This document shows, in pieces, positions 17,445 to 26,238 of a stretch of DNA of 54,798 nt. The notes under the pieces are model-generated. The model worked only from the letters and a program-made list of their open reading frames with translations. It was not told the DNA's origin and did not search any database. The stretch's first letter is position 1. Each line of letters opens with the position of its first letter. Position numbers and translations under genes: made by a program. The stretch comes from an uncultured bacterium (GTDB lineage: Bacteria; Verrucomicrobiota; Kiritimatiellia; RFP12; UBA1067), in assembly GCA_902776615.1 (NCBI GenBank), contig CACYQU010000014.1:1-54798 (forward strand), written 5' to 3'.

Positions 17445-19109
17445 ATGACAATTCGCATGCTGTTGGACAGAAACGCCGAGCGCTTTGGTTCTCGGACGGT
17501 GATGACGTGGTGTCAGGACAAGGTCTGGCAGACGCGCACCTGGACCGAACTCAGGGCGCGCGTGCGCGATCTCGCCGAAGGATACGGCACTCGCTTCGGA
17601 ATCGAAGGCGGGCGGGACAACACGGCCATAATCCTCGGAAACTCGCCGGAGTGGATCGAGAGCTATCTCGCGCAGGCGGGTGCGGGCGTGGCTGTGGTGC
17701 CGCTCGACCCCAAGCTGCACGAAAGCGAAGTCGAGTACATACTGAAGGATGCCGAGGTTACGGTGGTGACGACCGACAAGGCCCATCTCAGGATGATGAT
17801 GAACCTCGCGCCGAAGCTTCCGAAACTGCGCGGAATAGTCGTCGTGGACGGTATCATATTCGAGGGGCAGAAGATAGGCGAGAACGTGGCGGTGGTCGGC
17901 TACGACAAGCTGCGCGTTTCCGGCGGAGGGGCGTGGTACGACTCTCATCTGCCCAAGCCCGACGACATCGCGTCGATCATCTACACGTCGGGCACGACCG
18001 GCAAGCCCAAGGGCGCGATGCTGACCCACAGCAATTTCATAAGCGACATAGAAGGCGCCATCGAAACCTTCGGCGTGCCGATAAGCGAGAACGACTCGCT
18101 GCTCGTGGTGCTGCCGCTGTTCCACGCTTTCAGCTTCTCCACGAACTTCATGGTGGCCATGTGCATAGGCGCGGAGCTGAAGTTCGTCGAGTCGCTGCGC
18201 ACAGTGGGGCGCGACATTTCCATACTGAAGCCGACGGCGATCATGGCGGTTCCGCTTCTCGCGGAGAAGCTGCACGACAAGCTTGACGAGGGAATACAGA
18301 AGTCCATCGCGGCGCGGCTGCTGATCAAACTCGGGCTGAGGGGTCCGGTGTGGCACATGGTGCGGCGCAAGCTCGGCGGGAACCTGCGCTTCCTGATAAC
18401 CGGCGGCGCGCCGTGTCCGAAGCACGTGCTGGAGGGCTTCCGCCGCATACACGTGAAGTTCATCGAAGGATACGGCCTTACCGAATGCTCGCCGATCGTC
18501 TCCGTCACAGACTACAGGTCGAACCGCATAGGAACGATCGGGCGGCCTTGCAAAGGCGTGGAGGTTCGCCTGGCCGACAAGAACGAGGCGGGCGTCGGCG
18601 AACTGCAGGTAAAGGGCCCGAACGTGATGAAGGGCTATTTCCACAACGAGAAGGCCACGAAGGAGTCGTTCGACGGCGACTGGTTCGCGACGGGCGACCT
18701 CGCCTCGATGGACGAAGAGGGATACATAACCATACGTGGCCGCAAGAAGGCGCTCATCGTAAACCGCGAAGGCAAGAACATCTATCCGGAAGAGGTGGAG
18801 AACGTCATCGCGAAGGATCCCGCCGTGCAGGACATAATCGTAGTCGGCTACACCCAGGGCGGAGTTCCCGGCGAACGCGTCGGCGCGATTGCGTACCCCA
18901 ATCTGGACTGGTTCGCCGAAACGAACGGCGGAAAGGCGCCCGAGTGGGAAGAGGTGGAGAAAACCATCGCAAAGCGCGTCCAGGAGAGAAGCGCGGAGCT
19001 CGCCGACTACAAGCGCGTGCGCAAGGTCGAAGTGTATCGCGAGCCGCTTGAACGCACGTCCGTCGGAAAGGTGCGGCGCGTGGCGTACAAAGGCAAACTC
19101 GACGAGTGA
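17445..19109 (+). CDS. AMP-forming long-chain acyl-CoA ligase (FadD-like)
   Basis: Activates a carboxylic acid, probably a fatty acid, with ATP and transfers it to CoA. Adenylate-forming motifs are YTSGTTGKPKGAML (about residue 179 on), GYGLTECSPIVS, DWFATGDLASMDEEGYITIRGRKK (motif with the conserved Asp and Arg) and the C-terminal SVGKVRRVAYKGKL with the catalytic Lys. The 554 residues suit the shorter FadD15-like group. There is no membrane segment. It overlaps the next gene (GTGA), so the two are translationally coupled, but no functional link is evident. The substrate chain length cannot be told from the sequence. Confidence 0.88.
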   Translation: MTIRMLLDRNAERFGSRTVMTWCQDKVWQTRTWTELRARVRDLAEGYGTRFGIEGGRDNTAIILGNSPEWIESYLAQAGAGVAVVPLDPKLHESEVEYILKDAEVTVVTTDKAHLRMMMNLAPKLPKLRGIVVVDGIIFEGQKIGENVAVVGYDKLRVSGGGAWYDSHLPKPDDIASIIYTSGTTGKPKGAMLTHSNFISDIEGAIETFGVPISENDSLLVVLPLFHAFSFSTNFMVAMCIGAELKFVESLRTVGRDISILKPTAIMAVPLLAEKLHDKLDEGIQKSIAARLLIKLGLRGPVWHMVRRKLGGNLRFLITGGAPCPKHVLEGFRRIHVKFIEGYGLTECSPIVSVTDYRSNRIGTIGRPCKGVEVRLADKNEAGVGELQVKGPNVMKGYFHNEKATKESFDGDWFATGDLASMDEEGYITIRGRKKALIVNREGKNIYPEEVENVIAKDPAVQDIIVVGYTQGGVPGERVGAIAYPNLDWFAETNGGKAPEWEEVEKTIAKRVQERSAELADYKRVRKVEVYREPLERTSVGKVRRVAYKGKLDE

Positions 19110-19990
19110 ACACATATCTGATATGGCTTGAGTGGCCCGAAAAGTGCTTCCGCACAAGTGCGGAGGCGCTTTCCGCTTTGCGTTCGCTCGCGCCGTCCGG
19201 CGCCAGAATCGTCCGCGCGAGAAGCGAAAAGGGCTTTCTGAAGGCGCTGCCTTCGGCGACGCACGTTCTCACGTGGCACTTCCGCAGCGAGTGGTTCGCG
19301 CTGGCGCCCAGGCTGAGGCTTCTCGCCACGCCGGCGGCGGGACGCGAGCTTGTGCCGAAGGAAGGTCCGCCCGGCGTGACGATCCACTTCGGCGGCTTCC
19401 ACGGCGGCGTTATGGCCGAGAGCGTGCTTGCGATGATGCTGGCGTGGTGCCGCGGCGTTGTGGCTGCGGAGCGGCTGGGGCCCTGGCCGAAGATTGCGCT
19501 TTCCGGGATGTGCTACCGTCTGGCCGGGACTCGCGCCGTGATTCTCGGTTACGGCAGAATCGGCCGCGCGGTGGGCGACAGGCTTTCGGCGCTGGGCGTG
19601 GAAGTCGCGGGAATCACGCGCAGGAACGCGTCGAGCCTTCGCGCCGAGGCGAAGCGGGCCGACTGGCTCGTGTGCGCATTGCCGTCCGACACGGGAACCA
19701 CCGATATCGTCGACGCGCGGCTCATCGCCGCGCTGCCCAGGCGGTGTGTGGTGGTGAACGTCGGCCGGGGAAACGCGATAGACGAACAGGCGCTTGCGGA
19801 TGCGCTGAAGAAGGGACGCATCGCGGCCGCGCTTCTCGACGTGTGGAAAAAGGAGCCTCTGCCGGCGGATTCGCCGCTTGCGGCGGCGGACGTGCCGAAC
19901 GTGGTTCGCATGCCGCATTCCGCCGCGTTCCATCCCGGCTATGTTTCGGACGCGATACGCGAACTCGCCTCGGAGGGTCTGCTCGAATGA
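19106..19990 (+). CDS. D-isomer-specific 2-hydroxyacid dehydrogenase
   Basis: An NAD(P)-dependent oxidoreductase of the D-lactate/phosphoglycerate dehydrogenase superfamily, 294 residues. The Rossmann motif is VILGYGRIGRAVGDRL (about residues 147-162); the catalytic Arg region is VVNVGRGNAIDEQAL, and the catalytic His probably lies in RMPHSAAFHPG. The N-terminal part of the substrate domain is short. The start is GTG at 19106, overlapping the ligase stop, and the end overlaps tsaE by 4 bases. The substrate is unknown; glyoxylate or hydroxypyruvate reductase-like activity is possible. Confidence 0.85.
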   Translation: MNTYLIWLEWPEKCFRTSAEALSALRSLAPSGARIVRARSEKGFLKALPSATHVLTWHFRSEWFALAPRLRLLATPAAGRELVPKEGPPGVTIHFGGFHGGVMAESVLAMMLAWCRGVVAAERLGPWPKIALSGMCYRLAGTRAVILGYGRIGRAVGDRLSALGVEVAGITRRNASSLRAEAKRADWLVCALPSDTGTTDIVDARLIAALPRRCVVVNVGRGNAIDEQALADALKKGRIAAALLDVWKKEPLPADSPLAAADVPNVVRMPHSAAFHPGYVSDAIRELASEGLLE

Positions 19991-20457
19991 CGCGCGAAGT
20001 GCACAGCGTCGAAGAGACGTGGGCGCTCGCGCGCGAAGTCGCGGCGACGCTGAAGCCGGGCGACGTGGTGTGCCTCGAAGGCGACCTCGGAGCAGGCAAG
20101 ACGACCTTCACGCAGGGGCTTGCGAAGGCGCTCGGCGTTTCGGGGCGGGTCACGAGCCCCACGTTCTGCATCGTGCAGGAGCATCGCGCGGAGCGTGCGG
20201 CGCCCGGCGCGCCGGCGCTGCTCGTGCACATGGATCTCTACAGGCTGCACGGCGAGGACGACGTAATCGCGATCGGCTGGGAGGACTACCTGGCCGAAGG
20301 CGCGGTCGTGGTCGTCGAGTGGCCCGAGCGCGCGGGTTCGCTGATTCCGCAGGACGCGCTGCACCTGGAGTTCCGCCACATGGAGGGCGACGAGAACCGC
20401 GCCATACGGCTATGCGGCGGGAATTTTGGTATAATGAACGGCGCCAATGAAGCTTGA
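19987..20457 (+). CDS. tsaE: tRNA threonylcarbamoyladenosine biosynthesis ATPase TsaE
   Basis: The P-loop ATPase that completes the bacterial TsaBDE machinery for t6A37. Motifs are Walker A LEGDLGAGKTTFTQGLAKALG (about residues 30-50), then VTSPTFCIVQEH, HMDLYRL and VVVEWPERA, all diagnostic of TsaE. Its 156 residues are of normal length. The start ATG overlaps the preceding stop (ATGA). The 3' end contains the promoter of the epimerase gene, whose ATG lies 11 bases before the tsaE stop. Confidence 0.93.
   Translation: MTREVHSVEETWALAREVAATLKPGDVVCLEGDLGAGKTTFTQGLAKALGVSGRVTSPTFCIVQEHRAERAAPGAPALLVHMDLYRLHGEDDVIAIGWEDYLAEGAVVVVEWPERAGSLIPQDALHLEFRHMEGDENRAIRLCGGNFGIMNGANEA
20427..20435 (+). 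promoter_or_regulatory. Extended -10 of rpe, inside tsaE
   Basis: TGGTATAAT; the rpe ATG at 20447 begins 11 bases downstream, so the leader would be about 5 bases. The promoter is embedded in tsaE coding sequence. Confidence 0.65.
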
Positions 20458-21100
20458 GATACTGCCATCGCTGCTTGCGGCCGACTACGGACGGCTTTCG
20501 GACGAGATACTTCGCGCCGAGGCGTCCGGCGCGGACGCGCTGCATCTGGACATAATGGATTCGCACTTCGTGCCAAACCTGTCGTTCGGGCCCGACTTCG
20601 TGGCGCTGTCGCGCCGCGTGGCGCCGGCGTTCTTCAGGAATGTGCACCTGATGCTTTCGCGGCCAGACCTGTACATAGACGTTTTCGCCGACGCAGGTGC
20701 GCAGACGATTCAGATACACGTCGAGGCCGATTGCGACATACACGCCGGGCTGGGCCGCATCCGCGCGCGCGGACTCAGGGCGGCGGTTGCGCTGAATCCG
20801 GAAACGCCGGTGGAGCGCATCGCGCCATATCTCGACGAGGTCGATGAAGTGCTGGTGATGACCGTCCATCCAGGCTACGGCGGGCAGAAGTTCATCGCCG
20901 GGTGTCTTCCGAAGCTCGAATGGCTGCGTGCGAAAAGACCGGCGCTGGATCTGATGGTGGATGGCGGAGTGAACGCGGCGACGGCGGTGGAGGCTGTGCG
21001 CGCCGGCGCCAACCAGCTGGTCGCGGGCAGTTATCTGTTCGGCAAGCCGGATATGGCGGCTGCGGTCGCGGACCTCCGCGAACGATGCGTTCGCAGTTGA
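20447..21100 (+). CDS. rpe: Ribulose-phosphate 3-epimerase
   Basis: Interconverts ribulose 5-phosphate and xylulose 5-phosphate in the pentose phosphate pathway. The 217-residue TIM barrel shows the family signatures: ILPSLLAADYGRL, ALHLDIMDSHFVPN (metal and catalytic Asp), VHLM, MTVHPGYGGQKFI and LMVDGGVNAATA with the second catalytic Asp, and GANQLVAGSYLF. The length is standard. It is translated from its own promoter within tsaE and overlaps that gene by 11 bases. It provides a route for ribose made by the nucleoside cluster at 31.5-34.6 kb to enter central metabolism. Confidence 0.95.
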   Translation: MKLEILPSLLAADYGRLSDEILRAEASGADALHLDIMDSHFVPNLSFGPDFVALSRRVAPAFFRNVHLMLSRPDLYIDVFADAGAQTIQIHVEADCDIHAGLGRIRARGLRAAVALNPETPVERIAPYLDEVDEVLVMTVHPGYGGQKFIAGCLPKLEWLRAKRPALDLMVDGGVNAATAVEAVRAGANQLVAGSYLFGKPDMAAAVADLRERCVRS

Positions 21101-21125
21101 CGCAATCGGGCAAATTAGGTATAAT
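21097..21125 (+). promoter_or_regulatory. Canonical promoter of galK
   Basis: TTGACG (21097-21102), 17 bases, TATAAT (21120-21125): the best -35/-10 pair in the window. AAGAAAGG (about 21147-21154) lies 9 bases before ATG 21164. Confidence 0.75.
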
Positions 21126-21163
21126 TTTCACCAATAAACTACTTAGAAGAAAGGTTATTCGAC

Positions 21164-22336
21164 ATGTTGAACCAGAATGTCTACGATGAGCTCGTTGCAA
21201 AGTTCGAAAAGATGTACGGCGAGAAGCCGCAGGTCGTCGCCTATGCGCCAGGTCGCATAGAGGTGCTCGGCAACCATACGGACTACAACGAGGGCTATGT
21301 CTTTTCGGCTGCAATCGACAAAGGCACGTTCTTCGCCGCGTCCCCCACGGCCGACGACAAGTGCGAACTCACGGCGGGCGATTTCATGGAGACTGCGAAG
21401 TTCACGCTTTCCACCGTCGCGCCGGCGAAGGAGATGACCTGGCAGAACTACGTCACCGGTACTTTCAACTGGCTCTTCGACGGCAAGCCCGCCGAAGCCA
21501 AGCACGGGTGGAAGGGCATGTTCCTCGGCAACATCCCGCTCGGCGCGGGCCTCAGCTCGTCCGCCGCGCTTGAGATGTGCGCCGCGCTTGCGCTTTCCAA
21601 AATCTACGGAATCGAGAAGGACAAGACGACCCTCGCCAAGATCGGCCAGAAGGCCGAGCACACCTTCGCGGGCTGCCCCTGCGGACTGCTCGACCAGGCT
21701 TCGTCGATGTACGGCAAGGAGGGCGCGCTCGTGAAGAGCGACTTCCGTTACAACACTTTCGAGACGGTCGATCTCGGCCCGACGGTCGCGTTCATGATGG
21801 TGAAGTCCAACGCCAAGCACGCTCTCGTCGACGGCGCGTACGCGAGCCGCCGCCAGGCGTGCGAAGACGCGGCGAAGTATTTCGCAGGCGTGCTGCGCAA
21901 GCCCGTGACGCATCTCAGGGACGTGACCATGGCCGAATGGGTGCTCTACCGCGGCGGACTCAGCGAGACGACCGCGCGCCGCGCGGTGCATCCGATCGGC
22001 GAGGACGAGCGCGTTCTCCAGGGCGCGGCGCTTCTCGAAAAGGGCGATCTCAAGGCGTTTGGCGCGTTGATGTACGATTCCCACGAGTCGAGCCGCAACT
22101 GGTTCGAGAACTCCTGCGAGGAGCTCGATACGATTGTCGATGCCGCGAAGGCGATACCCGAAGTCTACGGCGCGCGTCTTTCTGGCGGCGGATTCGGCGG
22201 CAGCTGCTGCCTTCTCGTCGATCCCGCGGCGGCCGACAAGATCGCCGCGCAGATCACCAAGGAATACAAGGCCAAGCACGGCGACGAGCCTGTCGTGAGC
22301 CTCATCAAGCCGTCCGAAGGCGCGCATCTCGTCTAA
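21164..22336 (+). CDS. galK: Galactokinase
   Basis: Phosphorylates galactose at C1 for the Leloir pathway. A 390-residue GHMP kinase with YAPGRIEVLGNHTDYNEGYV (sugar-binding motif, residues about 27-46), GNIPLGAGLSSSAALEMCAAL (phosphate-binding loop, about 123-143), CGLLDQASSMYG (catalytic Asp) and the C-terminal RLSGGGFGGSCCLLV. In many galactokinases the first motif reads GEHTDYN; here it is GNHTDYN. No galT or galE is adjacent, so the gene is separate from a gal operon. It has its own strong promoter and a ribosome site. Confidence 0.92.
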   Translation: MLNQNVYDELVAKFEKMYGEKPQVVAYAPGRIEVLGNHTDYNEGYVFSAAIDKGTFFAASPTADDKCELTAGDFMETAKFTLSTVAPAKEMTWQNYVTGTFNWLFDGKPAEAKHGWKGMFLGNIPLGAGLSSSAALEMCAALALSKIYGIEKDKTTLAKIGQKAEHTFAGCPCGLLDQASSMYGKEGALVKSDFRYNTFETVDLGPTVAFMMVKSNAKHALVDGAYASRRQACEDAAKYFAGVLRKPVTHLRDVTMAEWVLYRGGLSETTARRAVHPIGEDERVLQGAALLEKGDLKAFGALMYDSHESSRNWFENSCEELDTIVDAAKAIPEVYGARLSGGGFGGSCCLLVDPAAADKIAAQITKEYKAKHGDEPVVSLIKPSEGAHLV

Positions 22337-22358
22337 TTTCCCCAAAGGAGCCGATGAT

Positions 22359-23501
22359 ATGAACAAAATCGTCAAAACGCTGGCTTGCGCATGCGCCGCG
22401 TTTGCCGCTGCATCCGCCTGGGCGCAGGAAGGTGAACTTGGCGACGATGAAGACGAAACCGCCGAAACCGTCTCTCCGGAGGCCGAGGAAACCGGCGGCG
22501 AGGGAGCGTTGACGGACGCTGGTGCGGCAAAACCCGCCGCAAAGGCGCCGGACGGCAAGACGTTTCATATCATGCCGCTCTGCCGCATCGTGGAGGGCCG
22601 GTGCGAATACCGGCTTCCCGGCGGGGCCGAGTGGTCCGAGGTCGAGGAAGGGCGCTTCTATCCGCTTGGCTGCGCGTTTCGCGCGGTCGGCCCCGAATCG
22701 AGCATGGTCGTGCAGTTCGGCTATGAAAGCGAAGTCGTGGTCTACGGCGGAGCGTCGTTCGGCGCAATGCCCGCAGCGCTCGGCGAGAAGAAGCGCGCGA
22801 TCGCGCTCATGGGCGGAAAGCTCACGGTAAAGCTGCCGCGCAATCTCGAGGCCGGCCTTTTCAGCGTAACCGCGCCCGGCTTCACGGTCTGCGACCTCGC
22901 CGGCGAGTCGCGCTACTCCTACTCCAAGACGGGCGACGGCGACGATGCCGTCGTCAGGTGCGTTACGGGCGTGATGTCGATCAAGGGGCGCCACTTCGAC
23001 ATACCGAAGATGTCTGTCGCGAACGAGCTGAGAATCCGCTCTTCGCAGGATTTGCTCTTCACCGGGCTTTACGGCAACAGCGGCGACTTCGTCGTGCGGC
23101 TCGACCAGGGCGTGGTTTCGGTCGTCGATCTCGAGACCAAGGCCGAGAGAATCGAGCCGCGCTCGCTCGACTGGCACCTGTCGCCGAAGACGGTGGTGCG
23201 CATACACCGCGCCATGCCCTCGGTCGGCGATCGCATGTCCGTGACGGTGATGACGTTCGACGCAAGCGGCGACCTCAGAAACCGCTGTGCGTTCGCGGAG
23301 GGACGCCCCGAGATAAACACCGGGGAGCAGGGCGTGGGCGCCCTGGCCGAACAGGAGGCGGAGCGCGCCAAGAAGGCTGCCGAGGCAGCCGACGTGGTGT
23401 CCGAAGAAGAGGGCGACGAGGAGGACGAAGAGGAGGAAGAGACTTCCGGTTCGTCCGGCGACGAACCGTCCGGCGACGCAGGCGGCGACGATATTTTCTG
23501 A
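22359..23501 (+). CDS. Secreted FecR-like protein with acidic tail
   Basis: A 380-residue exported protein. A signal peptide ends SAWA-QE; an acidic linker (GELGDDEDETAETV..) follows. Residues 70-210 resemble the FecR fold (IALMGGKLTVKLPRN.., FSVTAPGFTVCDLAGESRYSY, VRCVTGVMSIKG), which in this phylum often occurs in envelope proteins without an iron-signalling role. The last 60 residues are highly acidic and repetitive (EEEGDEEDEEEEE), perhaps binding cations. The start has AAAGGAG upstream. It is followed after 50 bases by a membrane-anchored chaperone, so a role in envelope assembly is conceivable. Confidence 0.65.
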   Translation: MNKIVKTLACACAAFAAASAWAQEGELGDDEDETAETVSPEAEETGGEGALTDAGAAKPAAKAPDGKTFHIMPLCRIVEGRCEYRLPGGAEWSEVEEGRFYPLGCAFRAVGPESSMVVQFGYESEVVVYGGASFGAMPAALGEKKRAIALMGGKLTVKLPRNLEAGLFSVTAPGFTVCDLAGESRYSYSKTGDGDDAVVRCVTGVMSIKGRHFDIPKMSVANELRIRSSQDLLFTGLYGNSGDFVVRLDQGVVSVVDLETKAERIEPRSLDWHLSPKTVVRIHRAMPSVGDRMSVTVMTFDASGDLRNRCAFAEGRPEINTGEQGVGALAEQEAERAKKAAEAADVVSEEEGDEEDEEEEETSGSSGDEPSGDAGGDDIF

Positions 23502-23551
23502 AATCAAACTGAACACGAAAGAAACAACATAGAGGCCTAAAAGGCAATACA

Positions 23552-25192
23552 ATGGTTATTCTGCAATTCAACAAGCTGATCCGCAACAAGTGGGTCTGGG
23601 GTGCATTCGCGGTGGTGATATCCGCTGCGTTCTGCTTTGACGATCTTTTCACGACGCGCGAACGCGAAGAACGCTCGGCCGGAACCGCCGGGCAGCTCGC
23701 TGGCGAACCGGTAAAGGCGACGGACTTCGAGTCCGTGGCCGACGATGTCCGCGGGCTTGGCCGCAATCGCGACTGGCGCCGCAAGACGTCGGAAGTGAAC
23801 CGCGCCGCATGGGAGACTCTTGCCGCGCTTCTGGTCGCCGATCGCAACGGAATCGCCGCGACCGACGCCGAGGTGCGCGAGACGATCCGCCGCGACCGCT
23901 CGTTCTCGGCGAACGGCCAGTTCAGCTTCGGGCTGTACCAGCGTCTTCTCCGCGAGAACTCCCTCTCGCCCGAACGCTTCGAGGAGTTCCTGAAGCGCCG
24001 CCTCACCGTGTCGCGCATCGAGGACCAGATGCTCGAGGCCGCCGCCTGGGTATCGCCCATGGAGATCGACCGCGCCGTGGCCGACATGACCGACAGCTTC
24101 ACCGTTCGCGTCGCGCGCTTCCGCCAGACGCAGGCCGAGGCCGACGCGGTCAAGCTTGACGACGAGGGCCTCAAGAAGTGGTACGAGGAGAACAAGGCTT
24201 CCCTCGCCCTGCCCGAGCGCATCAAGGTGCGCCTCGTCAGGTTCGACGCCACCAAGGAGGACGTGCTTGCGAAGATGACCGTGACCGAAGACGACATGCG
24301 CGACCATTACGACGCCACCATCGACAAGTACACTTCCACCGACACCAACGGTGTCGAGACGGTGAAGGCGTTCGACGACGTGAAGGGCGAGATCGAGAAG
24401 GAACTGCGCCGCATCGCGGCCGTGCAGTTCTACGAGACCAACCTCAACCACAGGGTCTACGCCGAGGCTGCCGCCGACGGGTCGCGTCTCGACGCGATCG
24501 CGAAGGAGGACGGTCTTGCGGTCGTCACGAGCGACTGGTTCTCGCTCGAAGGCGGTTTTGTGGACGGGTTCATGAAGCGCACGTCGTCCATCTGCCCCGG
24601 CGCCGCCGGTTTCGCCGAAGCCGTCGCCGAGCTGGATTCCTCCAGCGAAGACCTTCGCTACGGCGTGGTGAGTTCCGACAAGGCGGTGTGGCTCGTCGAG
24701 AAGGCGGAGACCAGCCCGGCCCACACGCCCACATTTGAAGAGTCGAAGGATATCATCCGTCCGCGCGCGCTTCGCGACGCGCAGGCCGATGCGTTCAAGG
24801 CGTCCGTCGAGGCAATCGCCGCGAAGGGCGCGGAAGCCGTTCTCGCGACGGAGAACGTCTCTTCGAACATTACGTTCGTCGCGTGCGACCTTCAGGCCGG
24901 CGACTTCCCCGATCAGCGCGTGATCGCGTCCGCCGCGCGCAAGCTCGCCAAGGGCGAGGTTTCGGAGTTCGCCAAGACCGGCCAGCGCGCGGGTCTTCTC
25001 GTTGTATGCGAAGACCGCCAGAACGGCGACGCGGCCAAGGCCACGCTTCTTTCGGCGCAGGTTCGCGACGAGGTCGCGCGCATGCAGGCGGGCCAGCTTC
25101 CCGAAGCATGGCGCAAGTGGAACCTTGCGCGGCTCGGCTTCGAGCCCGGCGAAGGGGCGTCCGTCGAAGAGAGCGAAGAAACGGAAGAGTGA
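23552..25192 (+). CDS. PpiD/SurA-like membrane-anchored periplasmic chaperone
   Basis: A 546-residue protein with one N-terminal membrane helix ([16 protein letters not shown]) and a long periplasmic region. Residues 45-200 look like the SurA N-terminal domain ([49 protein letters not shown] in part), and later parts resemble the split PpiC/parvulin arrangement of PpiD ([24 protein letters not shown]). The parvulin active-site residues are not obvious, so it may act as a chaperone without isomerase activity. It probably helps outer-membrane or secreted proteins to fold, which fits the many secreted products nearby. It ends ..EESEETEE and is followed 8 bases later by dut. Confidence 0.72.
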   Translation: MVILQFNKLIRNKWVWGAFAVVISAAFCFDDLFTTREREERSAGTAGQLAGEPVKATDFESVADDVRGLGRNRDWRRKTSEVNRAAWETLAALLVADRNGIAATDAEVRETIRRDRSFSANGQFSFGLYQRLLRENSLSPERFEEFLKRRLTVSRIEDQMLEAAAWVSPMEIDRAVADMTDSFTVRVARFRQTQAEADAVKLDDEGLKKWYEENKASLALPERIKVRLVRFDATKEDVLAKMTVTEDDMRDHYDATIDKYTSTDTNGVETVKAFDDVKGEIEKELRRIAAVQFYETNLNHRVYAEAAADGSRLDAIAKEDGLAVVTSDWFSLEGGFVDGFMKRTSSICPGAAGFAEAVAELDSSSEDLRYGVVSSDKAVWLVEKAETSPAHTPTFEESKDIIRPRALRDAQADAFKASVEAIAAKGAEAVLATENVSSNITFVACDLQAGDFPDQRVIASAARKLAKGEVSEFAKTGQRAGLLVVCEDRQNGDAAKATLLSAQVRDEVARMQAGQLPEAWRKWNLARLGFEPGEGASVEESEETEE

Positions 25193-25200
25193 TCCGACGA

Positions 25201-25628
25201 TGACCCTTAAGTTCAAGCGCATTCATCCCGAAGCGACGCTCCCTGCCTATGCGCACGAGGGTGACGCGGGGATGGACGTCAGGAGCGTCGAGGAGCTGGA
25301 AATACTCCCCGGCGCCCGGGCGCTTGTGCATACCGGTCTCGTAATGATGCTGCCCCCCGGCTGGGAAGCCCAGGTGAGGCCGAGAAGCGGCCTCGCCCTG
25401 AAGCATGGCGTGACGGTTTTGAACACGCCCGGAACTATCGACGCCGGCTACCGCGGCGAGGTTGGTGTCATACTCGCCAATTTCGGCAGCGAGCCGTTTC
25501 GCGTCGCCAAGGGCGACAAGGTCGCGCAGATAGTCGTGGCGCCGGTGGTCAGAGCCGGGATTGTCGAGGCCGCCGAGGTGGACGACACCGAACGCGGAGC
25601 CGGCGGATTCGGCTCCACAGGAGTCTGA
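25201..25628 (+). CDS. dut: dUTP diphosphatase
   Basis: Hydrolyses dUTP to dUMP, keeping uracil out of DNA and supplying thymidylate synthesis. The 141-residue trimeric-type enzyme shows motif 1 DAGMDVRS, motif 2 [11 protein letters not shown], motif 3 [15 protein letters not shown] (catalytic Asp in the IDAGYRGE segment), motif 4 GDKVAQIVV and motif 5 [11 protein letters not shown]. All five are intact. It lies tightly between the chaperone (8 bases) and def (3 bases), indicating one transcript. Confidence 0.96.
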
Positions 25629-25631
25629 AAC

Positions 25632-26177
25632 ATGATTCTCAAAGTCTTCAAGTACGGCGAGAAGGTGCTGCGTGAGAAGTCCTCGCCGGTTGCCGTCGTG
25701 ACCGACGATCTGCGCAAGCTCGCCGACGACATGATAGAGACCATGCACAAGTCCAAGGGCGTCGGTCTTGCGGCCCAGCAGGTCGGGCATACCGAGCGGA
25801 TGTGCGTGATCGACATTCCCGAGGGATGCGACGAGCAGGAAGACGAGCTTTTCAACGCGCCCATTGCGATGCCGCTCAGGCTGTGGAATCCCGAAATACT
25901 TGCGTACGAGGGTTCCGTGTGCGACAAGGAGGGCTGTCTGAGCTTCCCCGGCGTCGGTGGTTCGCTCACGCGCGCCGCGCAGGTTACGGTTCGCTATCTG
26001 GACGCGGAGAACAATCCGCAGATCATAACAGGCCGCGGTTATCTGGCGAGGGCGCTGCAGCACGAGATAGACCATCTTGACGGAGTTCTGTACATCGACC
26101 GCATGTCTGCGGTGGAGCGGCTCAAGTACGCGTCGAAGCTGAAGAAGCTTGCGAAGTCCAACGGCGGCTCCCGCTGA
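25632..26177 (+). CDS. def: Peptide deformylase
   Basis: Removes the formyl group from the initiator methionine of new proteins. The three metal-site motifs are present: GVGLAAQQVG (residues about 43-52), EGCLSFPGV with the Cys ligand, and QHEIDHLDGVLYIDR with two His ligands and the catalytic Glu. Its 181 residues are typical, with a somewhat longer loop (PEGCDEQEDELFN) before motif 2. It begins 3 bases after dut and is followed by serS after a 61-base gap. Confidence 0.95.
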   Translation: MILKVFKYGEKVLREKSSPVAVVTDDLRKLADDMIETMHKSKGVGLAAQQVGHTERMCVIDIPEGCDEQEDELFNAPIAMPLRLWNPEILAYEGSVCDKEGCLSFPGVGGSLTRAAQVTVRYLDAENNPQIITGRGYLARALQHEIDHLDGVLYIDRMSAVERLKYASKLKKLAKSNGGSR

Positions 26178-26238
26178 GCGGTGCAGACGCGCCGGCAAGC
26201 CTTGGCACAGACCATTTGCAAGGAAAGAAGGTTATACA

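Noticed and set aside
17385..19157. A 590-codon minus-strand open frame
   Set aside because: It is antisense to the acyl-CoA ligase with intact motifs; no homology features.
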